Assembly: GCA_964476375.1 (NCBI GenBank)
Contig: CAYYZW010000063.1
Location: forward strand, 1-43,941
Length of the DNA: 43,941 nucleotides
Reading direction: 5' to 3'
Origin: SAT2750 sp964476375
GTDB lineage: Bacteria > Planctomycetota > Planctomycetia > Pirellulales > Pirellulaceae
Part shown: positions 1-8,112 of the stretch, piece by piece
Layout: the number at the start of each line of letters is the position of its first letter
Position numbering within the stretch: position 1 is the first letter of the stretch
The notes under the pieces: generated by a model
Told to the model about the DNA's origin: nothing
Database searches by the model: none
The model's input: only the letters and a program-made list of their open reading frames with translations
Program-made: the position numbers and the translations under genes

Positions 1-3000
1 GCGGGTGTGGTGCTGCTGTTGGTGGTCCTTTTTGCTGTCCCTGCCGGGGTGGTGGGGCTGTGGGCGCTCCCGGTTGCTGTCCCGGCCGGGGTGGAGGCTC
101 GGAGGGCTCTCCCGGTTGCTGTCCCGGCTGGCTCCGGTCGATCTCCTGTTCGAGATCCTCGGCTGCCTGCTGCAGGGCCTGCTCGGCTCGACGGAGTGCT
201 TCCACCGGGTCACCAAGCACACTCTCAGCGGCCTGCTGGACACCCTGGTTCAGCCGATCGATACCCTTGCGAGCCACTTCCTCGGGTTCTTCTGCTTCCT
301 GGGTAAAGCCGGCATCCAGTAATTGACGAGTTCCTTCCAGCGCTTCTTCCAATCGGTCATGCTGCGTGTTTCGGAGCGTATCGTAGAGTTGACGGGAGAG
401 CAGTGGTTCTGCCGACTCGGCCCGCTCGATCGTGTCACGCATCCCTTCCAGCAGTTTCTGAAGGTCCTCCTCCTGCCCTTTTACCGCCTCGCTGATCTGT
501 TCACGGGGCCGATTGTCTCGCAAGCCACGAGGCTCCTCCTCGTCCAGTTCCCTGAGTTTCTCGGCAATGTCCTGCTCCCGCTCCTGGAGTTGCTCGGCGA
601 GTTCGCTCAGTTGCTGGACTTCCTCTTCAAACTGGTTGGCGGTCCTCTGCCGGAAATCATCCCGCATCTCCTCCAGCTCCCGTTCGGCTCTCACTCCACT
701 GGCAGATGCCTGGGGTAACTGTCCCTGCTGGAGCGCCTCGGACGCTTCCCGGATGTTCTCCCGTGTCTCTTCAAGCTGTTGACGGGATTCCTGCATCTGC
801 TGCTGGTTCTGGGATTCGGACATCTGCTCCTGGAGCTGGTCGGTGTCTCGCAGGATCTCTTGCTGTTGTTCACGCAGACGCTTGAGCTGTCGCTCGAGTT
901 CTTCCTGCTCTTCCTCCTCGGCTGCCTCGAGGGCAGATTTCAATTCCTCGATCTGCTCGTTCAAATCACCCTGGCGTTCGGCAAGTTCTTTCAAGCGGTT
1001 GAGAACCTCCCGCTGTTGCTGTTGCTCGGGAGTTTCCCCGGGTGGCTGTTCGGTGCGAGCGGTTTCATAGCGGTTCTCATCCTCCTCGAGTTCCAGTTCA
1101 TCGAGCTGCTGCTGGAGTGCCTGTTGCTGGGCGGACTGGCTGGATTGCTGGCTGCTGGAGGACTGTTGAGACTGTTGCTGTTGAGTTACCTCGTACTCAC
1201 GGGCTCGCAGCTTGAGCAGGTCCTGGTAGGCTCCCTGCTCCAGGCTGAGAGCTTCCTGGAGTGAATCCGTGGACGATGTTTCGATGGCCCTCGAGAGCTG
1301 CTGCAGTACCGCTTCCATCTGCCCGCTTGCCGAGTCGGCATGGCCGCGGGAGCGGTCGTCCTGGAGTGCCTGCTTGAGCTGCTCGACCTGTTCGATGACC
1401 TGTTGCTGGGAGACCATGAGTAATCGCAGGTCGTCGGCGAATGTCTCGCTCACCGAGGCGAGGGTTTCTCTCCGAAGGATATTCCAGGTGGCACTGATGA
1501 TCTGTTTCTGCAGCTCGGCCAGCTCGGCCGCCTGCTGTTCATTTTGGCTTTCTCCTTCTTGCTGCTGCTCTTGCTGTTGTTGTTCGCCACCAGGAGGTTG
1601 CTGCCCTTGCCGGAAGATCTCCTCGAAGGGACGGACCTCGGCAAAGAACATGTCACTGAAAGTTCGCCGCAGGTTCCCGTCGGCAGCGTAATCGACCACC
1701 CAGAAATGGAAGGAGAGGAGCTGGTCCGGTTCCGCCTTGAGCGACTCAAAATCAATCAGGTAGTCGATGACCTGCTCCATGTTCCCGGCGATCGATGCTC
1801 CCAGCTTGATCTCGACCGGCTTGTCACCGCCGATACTGTAGGAGACCCCGAACTCTTCCAGTCCGAAATCATCCGATGCGTTGGCCCCGATGTCCATCTC
1901 TTCCAGTGCCGAGACACGTCGATCTCCGGCGGATGTCAGTTTCAGTGTGGGGGGCTTGTTCTTCATCGCATTGACCACCAGCTCGGGTGGCTCCTGGTTG
2001 GCCCGGCCACGGTCATCGCGGAGGTGGAGTTGATACCGTTCTGAGGAGACCAGCGTCGTGTTGACGGTATAAGTGGCCTTCTCCGGGTCGGCCAGTTCCA
2101 GTGCGAGTTTCTCCCCTGATTCGGTCTCCAGCCATGCCTGGTTGACGGACTTGTTGAGCTGGCAGGACCATGTCAGCGATGTTCCCTCCACGGCAGTTAC
2201 CCGCCGGGTATCCTCGACCGTGCGCGGCTGCATCCCGGTGTACTCGGGGAATTCCATGGTGGCATCCGCCTGGCGAAGTTCCGGGAACTCGAAAACCTCC
2301 ACGTGGAATTCGTCCGATTGCTGCTGTCCGATTTCCAGGTGGTAGTCCAGCGGTGTTGCAATCCGTGGCAGGTGCACCCCGAAAACCGGGTCATCCAGGC
2401 TGCGTCTCATCGGAAGCTCTCGCTGGTTTCCCTCGTCATCGGAGACAAGCAATGTGACACGATCGGGCATCTCCTGGCTGAATCGCGCCGTGATCAGGAG
2501 GCTGCTGTTCTTCTCGATCTCGGTATTCCCCGGAACCACCTCGAATTGAAATGTCCCGTCCAGCAGCGTGCCATCCTGGAGTACGATTCCTGGTCCCGGG
2601 ATCGATGCCGGTGCAGGCGGTGGATGGAGAATCCAGAGACTGGCGAAACCGATCAGCCCGACAAGTGCCATGACGTGCAGGGTATGTCCAATCCAGAGCT
2701 GGGAGCTGGGAATGATCTGGCTCCAGCGGTTCAGGCGGGCGTGGTGGAGGGAACGGCGGATGACCCGTAATTGCAGGAAGGTAAAGTGGCCATGACGAAG
2801 ATCTGGCGTCTGGTCCACAGCGGTCAGCAGCAGGGCATCCAGGTCGGGAAATGCATTTTCGATCTGGCCGGCGACATAGAGTGGATCCCTGGCAGTGCGG
2901 TGGGCCAGTATCCAGCATGCCGTGACGAGCAGGGTCCCGATCAAGCCGGCTACCGAGACTAGTCCCATGGGCGGGAGAACCCAGGAGGGAGGACGGAAGT

Positions 3001-3121
3001 AAATGACCGCGAGCAGGATTCCAAGTAGGAGCCAGCTGCAGGTCAAGAGCAGGACCAGTCGCCGGTGCCGAAATCGGGCAGCGACCGGGAGAAGGGCCTT
3101 GGTTAGTTGAGGATCCATCAT
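1..3121 (-). CDS. Large Gln/Glu-rich coiled-coil membrane protein (DUF4175-like), C-terminus beyond the left edge
   Basis: The reading frame is open from the ATG at 3121 to the left edge without a stop, about 1040 codons, so the gene is partial. The start ATG overlaps the stop of the upstream BatA-like gene as ATGA, the same coupling used by its neighbours. The N-terminus (MMDPQLTK) leads into two membrane helices at about residues 22-70 and a third near 140-165, then an extracytoplasmic beta-rich stretch, for example LVSDDEGN and DDFGLEEFGVSY. From about residue 500 the protein is a long Gln/Glu-rich coiled coil with poly-Q runs. The last visible residues are Pro/Gly/Gln-rich PGQQPG-type repeats (about 42-nt units at 30-130). 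Long proteins of this layout follow MoxR-DUF58-BatA genes in planctomycetes and are often annotated DUF4175 or hypothetical. The molecular role is unknown. An envelope-anchored scaffold working with the VWA proteins is inference. Confidence 0.85.
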   Translation of the reverse strand, partial: MMDPQLTKALLPVAARFRHRRLVLLLTCSWLLLGILLAVIYFRPPSWVLPPMGLVSVAGLIGTLLVTACWILAHRTARDPLYVAGQIENAFPDLDALLLTAVDQTPDLRHGHFTFLQLRVIRRSLHHARLNRWSQIIPSSQLWIGHTLHVMALVGLIGFASLWILHPPPAPASIPGPGIVLQDGTLLDGTFQFEVVPGNTEIEKNSSLLITARFSQEMPDRVTLLVSDDEGNQRELPMRRSLDDPVFGVHLPRIATPLDYHLEIGQQQSDEFHVEVFEFPELRQADATMEFPEYTGMQPRTVEDTRRVTAVEGTSLTWSCQLNKSVNQAWLETESGEKLALELADPEKATYTVNTTLVSSERYQLHLRDDRGRANQEPPELVVNAMKNKPPTLKLTSAGDRRVSALEEMDIGANASDDFGLEEFGVSYSIGGDKPVEIKLGASIAGNMEQVIDYLIDFESLKAEPDQLLSFHFWVVDYAADGNLRRTFSDMFFAEVRPFEEIFRQGQQPPGGEQQQQEQQQEGESQNEQQAAELAELQKQIISATWNILRRETLASVSETFADDLRLLMVSQQQVIEQVEQLKQALQDDRSRGHADSASGQMEAVLQQLSRAIETSSTDSLQEALSLEQGAYQDLLKLRAREYEVTQQQQSQQSSSSQQSSQSAQQQALQQQLDELELEEDENRYETARTEQPPGETPEQQQQREVLNRLKELAERQGDLNEQIEELKSALEAAEEEEQEELERQLKRLREQQQEILRDTDQLQEQMSESQNQQQMQESRQQLEETRENIREASEALQQGQLPQASASGVRAERELEEMRDDFRQRTANQFEEEVQQLSELAEQLQEREQDIAEKLRELDEEEPRGLRDNRPREQISEAVKGQEEDLQKLLEGMRDTIERAESAEPLLSRQLYDTLRNTQHDRLEEALEGTRQLLDAGFTQEAEEPEEVARKGIDRLNQGVQQAAESVLGDPVEALRRAEQALQQAAEDLEQEIDRSQPGQQPGEPSEPPPRPGQQPGAPTAPPPRQGQQKGPPTAAPHP

Positions 3122-5217
3122 GCGTCATCCCCCTCGTCTTTGGTTCGTTTCACGGTCAAGCGGCCTGCCAGCCAGGTTTCCGCGCACAGCAGGAGCACGG
3201 CACCAAAGATCAGCCATTGCCAGAGTTTCTGTTTGGATTCCAGTTCGATATCCCGCATCTGTCGTTCCCGCTGTTGCTGCTGCTCGGCAGACTGCTGGTT
3301 TCCCAGCGAGATCCCGAACTGTTCAAGACGCGTCTCCTCGAGGATGGCCGTGTCGCCCTCGAGAGCAGGAAGGTTGACAGCAAAATCAATCGCATCATTG
3401 TCACCTCGCAGCTGGTAAAGACCCGGGGTCGAAGTGGTGGTAAAGAAAGTCTCCTGCTGGCCAATTTCAAGAGAGCTGCCTTCGGGTGTTTTCACGACCA
3501 GGTCGCCTGCTCCCGCTGTCTCGCGATTCAACGCCACTGCCTGGCCAACTTCGTATTGTGGAAGTTTCAGAAGCTGGTGCTGGCTGGCTTCAAGCATTTC
3601 CAGCAGCAGCGGGACAAACTTGGTGGAACGGGCCAGCTCGCTGTCGGCCGGTTGCCAGCTGCTGGCAAGGATCCACATCACTCCCTCCCCGACCTCCTGC
3701 TGGAGGATGGCAGGGTGGCCGTTGTCAAAGCGGGCCAGCACTCGCGAGGAGGGATCTGGCGACGGCTGTATTTCCCGGTATTGCCAGAAATGGATCTTGT
3801 TGAAGCTACTGAACTGGGGGTTCTTGAAAGGCGCAAAGAGTGGATGGTCAAAGTCGATCTCGGCGAGCATGGCATAATCGTCCGGTTTCTGTTCCACAAG
3901 ATCCAGCTGCTGATCACCCAGCAGGGAGCGAATCGAATTACGACAGTCAATGCTGCTGGCCACGTAGAGCATGTGCCCGCCCGTTTCCAGGTAACCTCGC
4001 AGGGACTCTTCTTCCAGATCCTGGAGTGGACGGGTGACAACGGCCAGCGAGATATCCTTGCCGACGCCCTGGATAATCCCGGCGTCCGGCACTTCCTCGA
4101 GAAAAGAGAACTGTCGCAGTTCGTTGTCGGTATAGGCACGCTGCAGGTAATAAAGTGCCCCCTCCGGATTGTCGGCCTGGTCATTCCCGAGGTAGAGAAC
4201 TCCAACGGTGTCGGTCCGTGCCGGTGCCAGGAACAGTCGGTTGTCGAAACCGTGCGAATCCCCTTCCAGTTGCAGGTAAGCCAGGTTTTCCATTGTCTGC
4301 TCCGGAACACGGATCACCCGGCTTTCACCTGGTGGCACGTAGACATCCGTACCGGCTGACGATGTCCCGTCCACGGCGACCCAGGTCACCTGGAAAGATT
4401 CACCGGGGCTGTCCTTGGCGTTTGAGACTTTCAGACGCACGTTTTCCTGCTGGTGCATTTGGCCTGGATCCGCGACGAGAGAGAGGCTCGCGTTGCCTGC
4501 CTCCCCCGGTGCTACCCGGGCGATATCCAGCTTGACCGACTCGGGCCACTCGTAACCGCTCAGCGTTTCTATCTGGCTTCCCCGCTGCATGTCGCTGACC
4601 AGCACGATTTGCAAGGGAGCATTCACGCTGGCCGCACTCTCATCGGCCAGTATTTTCAGATCCTCGGCGGCTCGCGAGAGGGCCAGTGCCATGTCCGTGC
4701 TTTGCCAGCTGGGAGAAAGGTGCTCGAGTTGTTCGCCGAGCTGCTGTCGATGCTGGGCAAGCGGGATGACTGCTTCACGTGGGAAGTCGACGACCACCCG
4801 GACGTCGCTGTCAAACGTGTAAAGGGCGATCCAGTCCTGCGGGCCCAGGTCCACAAGCACCTCACGGGAACGCTCCATGGCGGCGGCCCAGATTCCCTGC
4901 CGCTGCATGCTTGCACTGGTGTCGACGAGCAGGACGATGCGGCGTCCCTGGGAACCGGTAATGCCAAGTACTGACTGGCTACGAAGAAAGGGCCTGGCAA
5001 AGGCGATGGCCAGCAACAGGATGGCAAGGGCGCGAAGCAAAAAGAGCAGCCACTGGTCCAGCCGGCTGCGGCGGGTCAGGCGTGGCGGGGACCTGGAAAG
5101 GAACATCAGCGAGCTGAAAACAACCTGCCCCCGCGGTGACCGGCGGATCAGGTGAAAAATCAGTGGTAGCGAAATGGCGGCCAGGCCGGCAATATAAAGC
5201 GGCATCAGCAGGCTCAT
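3118..5217 (-). CDS. BatA-like membrane protein with von Willebrand factor A domain
   Basis: 699 aa. The N-terminus (MSLLMPLYIAGLAAISLPL, then FHLIRR) is the typical aerotolerance-regulator N-terminal (BatA) segment with two membrane helices at about 5-25 and 55-76. A VWA domain follows with a MIDAS motif DTSAS at residues 99-103 (D-x-S-x-S). The rest is a long periplasmic-type region ending in a C-terminal helix (LWQWLIFGAVLLL) and a short basic tail ending in acidic residues. Proteins of this family bind a divalent metal through the VWA domain and work with MoxR ATPases. Both ends overlap neighbouring genes by ATGA (5214-5217 and 3118-3121), which indicates translational coupling. At 699 aa it is longer than classical BatA (about 330 aa) and corresponds to the large planctomycete form. 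Confidence 0.93.
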   Translation of the reverse strand: MSLLMPLYIAGLAAISLPLIFHLIRRSPRGQVVFSSLMFLSRSPPRLTRRSRLDQWLLFLLRALAILLLAIAFARPFLRSQSVLGITGSQGRRIVLLVDTSASMQRQGIWAAAMERSREVLVDLGPQDWIALYTFDSDVRVVVDFPREAVIPLAQHRQQLGEQLEHLSPSWQSTDMALALSRAAEDLKILADESAASVNAPLQIVLVSDMQRGSQIETLSGYEWPESVKLDIARVAPGEAGNASLSLVADPGQMHQQENVRLKVSNAKDSPGESFQVTWVAVDGTSSAGTDVYVPPGESRVIRVPEQTMENLAYLQLEGDSHGFDNRLFLAPARTDTVGVLYLGNDQADNPEGALYYLQRAYTDNELRQFSFLEEVPDAGIIQGVGKDISLAVVTRPLQDLEEESLRGYLETGGHMLYVASSIDCRNSIRSLLGDQQLDLVEQKPDDYAMLAEIDFDHPLFAPFKNPQFSSFNKIHFWQYREIQPSPDPSSRVLARFDNGHPAILQQEVGEGVMWILASSWQPADSELARSTKFVPLLLEMLEASQHQLLKLPQYEVGQAVALNRETAGAGDLVVKTPEGSSLEIGQQETFFTTTSTPGLYQLRGDNDAIDFAVNLPALEGDTAILEETRLEQFGISLGNQQSAEQQQQRERQMRDIELESKQKLWQWLIFGAVLLLCAETWLAGRLTVKRTKDEGDDA

Positions 5218-6203
5218 CGGGCACCTCCCGCTCGAAAATTGCCCCGTCGACGTACACGTCCGCTTGTCGAAGTTCCTCGCTGCATCCGCCAGCTGAGGTA
5301 GTCAAACAGGACCATCTCCATCGGCCTGGCCGTGGTGAACTGGAAAAAGTCGATTCCCAGTTTCCGGCAGGTCTGCTCGACCTGCTGCTGGTGCTCGGAG
5401 AAACGCTGCTGGTATTCCTCGCGGGCAGCCGCAGGATCAATATACATGTCCCGTCCTGTTTCCATGTCATGGAACATGGCCGGCTTCTCCAGGTCGAATT
5501 CCACCTCGGCGGGATCGAGGATTCGCATCAAAACGACTTCATGACCCTGGCTGGTGAGGAAACCCAGCTGTTTTTCCAGCTTGTCGATTTCTGCAAGCAT
5601 GTCGGAGAAGAGCACCACCATGCCACGCTTACGACTGGATGCCGCAATCTGTTCCAGCGGTTGGCCCAGGTCGGTGCCATGCCCCTGCAGTTCGATCTCC
5701 AGGGCAGCGATAAGCCGTTGCAGGTGCCCGGGACGGTAGCGTGGCGGGACCGCATGCAGTACTTCCTGTGCAAAGGTAAACAGGCCGACCGCATCACGTT
5801 GCTGGTTAAGGAAGTAGGCCAGCGTGGCTGCCGCGGTACGGGCATAGTGATCCTTGCTGACATTGCCCGAACCATATCCCATGGAACGGCTGACATCGAC
5901 CAGCAGGTAGCAGCGGAGATTGGTCTCATCTTCGAAACGTTTCACGTAGTAGCGGTCCGAGCGGGCATAAAGTCGCCAGTCAAGGTAGCGCAGGTCGTCC
6001 CCGGGAGAATACTCGCGGTACTCACTGAACTCGGCAGAGAAACCGTGGAATGGGCTGCGATGAATGCCGCTCAAAAATCCCTCGACCACCGCCCGGGCAC
6101 GCGCATGGAGTGACTTGATCCGCATCAGGGATTCCGGATCGATCAGCTCGGCACCACGGCGCCTGCTTCTTGTCGGGGCTTCTGTTGTGCGTGGGGAACT
6201 CAT
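5214..6203 (-). CDS. DUF58 family protein (MoxR-associated, VWA-like)
   Basis: 329 aa, soluble, no signal peptide. The DUF58 signature EYREYSPGDDLRYLDW is at about residues 61-76, followed by a degenerate VWA fold with a MIDAS-like DVSRS at 103-107. Family members sit next to moxR in most bacteria and are thought to be co-factors or clients of the MoxR ATPase. The gene overlaps moxR upstream (stop of moxR at 6200-6202, this ATG at 6203) and the BatA-like gene downstream, both as ATGA. The start is fixed by this overlap. The biochemical function of DUF58 is not established. Confidence 0.95.
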   Translation of the reverse strand: MSSPRTTEAPTRSRRRGAELIDPESLMRIKSLHARARAVVEGFLSGIHRSPFHGFSAEFSEYREYSPGDDLRYLDWRLYARSDRYYVKRFEDETNLRCYLLVDVSRSMGYGSGNVSKDHYARTAAATLAYFLNQQRDAVGLFTFAQEVLHAVPPRYRPGHLQRLIAALEIELQGHGTDLGQPLEQIAASSRKRGMVVLFSDMLAEIDKLEKQLGFLTSQGHEVVLMRILDPAEVEFDLEKPAMFHDMETGRDMYIDPAAAREEYQQRFSEHQQQVEQTCRKLGIDFFQFTTARPMEMVLFDYLSWRMQRGTSTSGRVRRRGNFRAGGAR

Positions 6204-7213
6204 GCGTTTGGCACCGGCACGGTCTCGAGAAGTTCATCAATTACTTTTTCCACAGAAACACCTTCTGCCTCGGCACGGTAGCCGACCAGGATACGGTGTC
6301 GCATGGTGGCATGGGCAAGCGACTGGATATCCTCCACGGTGATGTGAGTCCGTCCGTCCAGCAGGGCCTTGGCCTTGGCACCCAGGACCATGTTCTGGGC
6401 TGCCCGCAGTCCTGCCCCCCAGCTCACCCACTGGTCGACAAAGTCAGCGGCATCGGCCTGTCCCGGCCGGCTGGCAGATGCCAGCTGGACGGCGTAACGG
6501 ACGACCGCCTCGGCCGCCGGCACCATTCTCACAACCTGGTGGAAACGCTGGATGTCGGCGGCGTCAAGCAGGGCCTCGATCGGTTCCGGGTCACGCGAGG
6601 TGGTCTGGGAAACCACCGCCACCTCGTCGTCCTCCGGGAGGTAGTCGATGATCACGTTGAACATGAAACGGTCCAGCTGGGCTTCGGGAAGCGGGTAAGT
6701 CCCTTCCATTTCAATCGGGTTCTGCGTGGCCAGTACGAAAAAAGGTTCCTCCAGCGGATAACGGACCCCCGCCGCTGTGACCTGGTGTTCCTGCATCGCC
6801 TCGAGCAGGGCGGCCTGTGTCTTGGGAGGGGTCCGGTTAATCTCGTCCGCCAGGATCACGTTGGCAAATATCGGGCCCGGCACGAACTGCATGGTGCGTC
6901 GTCCATCGCTGTTCTCCTCCAGGATCTCTGTGCCGGTGATGTCTGCCGGCATCAGGTCAGGTGTGAACTGGATGCGCTGGAACTTGAGCCGGAAGATCTG
7001 TGAGATGGAATGGACAAGAAGTGTCTTGGCCAGGCCGGGCGGGCCGGTGAGCAGGCAATGCCCGCCGGAAAAGAGGCTGATCAATAGCTGGTCGATCGCT
7101 TCTCTCTGGCCCACGATCACCTTGGAAAGTTCACTGTTAATCTTGTCGCGGCTGGCACAGATCTGTTCCACCGCTTCCTGCTGTAATTCGTATGAATCAG
7201 TTACACTGCTCAC
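6200..7213 (-). CDS. moxR: MoxR family AAA+ ATPase
   Basis: 337 aa. Walker A GPPGLAKT is at residues 57-64; the Gly-Leu-Ala-Lys-Thr variant is usual in MoxR. Walker B is LADEINRTPP near 121-130, followed by LLEAMQE and the sensor-type stretch ATQNPIEMEGTYPLPEAQLDRF. The length matches the family (310-350 aa). MoxR ATPases are chaperone-like AAA+ enzymes that act with VWA proteins in assembly, metal insertion or stress responses. The order moxR-DUF58-BatA is the standard one. 59 nt separate it from the DUF4159 gene upstream, so the same transcript is likely. Confidence 0.97.
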   Translation of the reverse strand: MSSVTDSYELQQEAVEQICASRDKINSELSKVIVGQREAIDQLLISLFSGGHCLLTGPPGLAKTLLVHSISQIFRLKFQRIQFTPDLMPADITGTEILEENSDGRRTMQFVPGPIFANVILADEINRTPPKTQAALLEAMQEHQVTAAGVRYPLEEPFFVLATQNPIEMEGTYPLPEAQLDRFMFNVIIDYLPEDDEVAVVSQTTSRDPEPIEALLDAADIQRFHQVVRMVPAAEAVVRYAVQLASASRPGQADAADFVDQWVSWGAGLRAAQNMVLGAKAKALLDGRTHITVEDIQSLAHATMRHRILVGYRAEAEGVSVEKVIDELLETVPVPNA

Positions 7214-7272
7214 GGTTATCGTCCTTCTAGACAGTCAACAATCAAAAGTGGTTAAGGTTGTTTCCATCCGAT

Positions 7273-8109
7273 TCAATGGGTCATGGCATAGGTCACGATG
7301 TTAATACCCAAGGGGTAGGCTTTTTTCTCTGAGAATTCCCGGAAATACCATTCATCCTCCCCCTCCCGTTCCCAGCCGTCGCCCAGGTCCGTGTTGTGAC
7401 AGATCATCACCATGATCCGGTCCTTGTTGTCAAGGATGGCCCGGTAATGAACTTCCTTGGCGTCAGGCCGCTCCCATGTGATCCCGTAGGGCCGGCCCCC
7501 GATCGCCTGGCCGATACTGGGGACCTGGGGTTTCTCCTTGAGCTTATAGACGTTGTGAAAGATCTCGTGTTCTACCGGCAGGTCGATCGGTTCGCGGTCT
7601 GGGAAGACCTGCTTGATGGCCAGGTAGAAATTCATCCATTCACGCTCCCCCCAGAAGTCATCCACCATCATGAAGCCCCCGTTAAGCAGGTATCGCCTGA
7701 GAGCGGCCCCCTGGGCCTCGCTGAGGACGATGTCTCCCGGTTCGCACATGTAGATGAAGGGATAGTCAAACAGCCTCGGGTCGGTCAGCTCAACGATTGC
7801 ACCGTCGGGATGGACCTTGAGGGAAGTGAGTTGCTGGAGCCGGAAGGAAAAGTTGAGGTCGCTATCCGGGTAATCGGTTGCCCATTTACCTCCCCGTCGC
7901 CATGAATCGTAGCGGACGCGAGCGAAGGTGAAGACATCGTGCTTGAACTGGTCATCGACGGTCCAGTCCGGTACCTGTCCCCGGTGGACGCGAGTTCCGT
8001 TGTCGCCGGGGAGGCCCCGGTAACCTGGCTGTGCAGGAGACAGGCCGGCCCAGATTCCCAGTGCTGCTGCAGCGGCAAGCAGGACCGTGATCATGATTCG
8101 TGTCTTCAC
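7273..8109 (-). CDS. Secreted DUF4159 domain protein
   Basis: 278 aa with a Sec signal (MKTRIMITVLLAAAAALGIW, cleavage probably in the SPAQP region near residue 27). The mature part holds features typical of DUF4159: FARVRYDSW, a Y-x-DSDLNFSFRLQQLTS stretch, and YLLNGGFMMVDDFWGEREW. DUF4159 has no experimentally known activity; its fold is thought to resemble a class I glutamine-amidotransferase-like/flavodoxin fold (family knowledge, not visible here). The gene begins only 3 nt after the stop of the TPR protein gene and is followed by moxR, a frequent planctomycete order. It is probably a periplasmic partner of the MoxR/VWA machinery. Confidence 0.9.
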   Translation of the reverse strand: MKTRIMITVLLAAAAALGIWAGLSPAQPGYRGLPGDNGTRVHRGQVPDWTVDDQFKHDVFTFARVRYDSWRRGGKWATDYPDSDLNFSFRLQQLTSLKVHPDGAIVELTDPRLFDYPFIYMCEPGDIVLSEAQGAALRRYLLNGGFMMVDDFWGEREWMNFYLAIKQVFPDREPIDLPVEHEIFHNVYKLKEKPQVPSIGQAIGGRPYGITWERPDAKEVHYRAILDNKDRIMVMICHNTDLGDGWEREGEDEWYFREFSEKKAYPLGINIVTYAMTH

Positions 8110-8112
8110 CTG

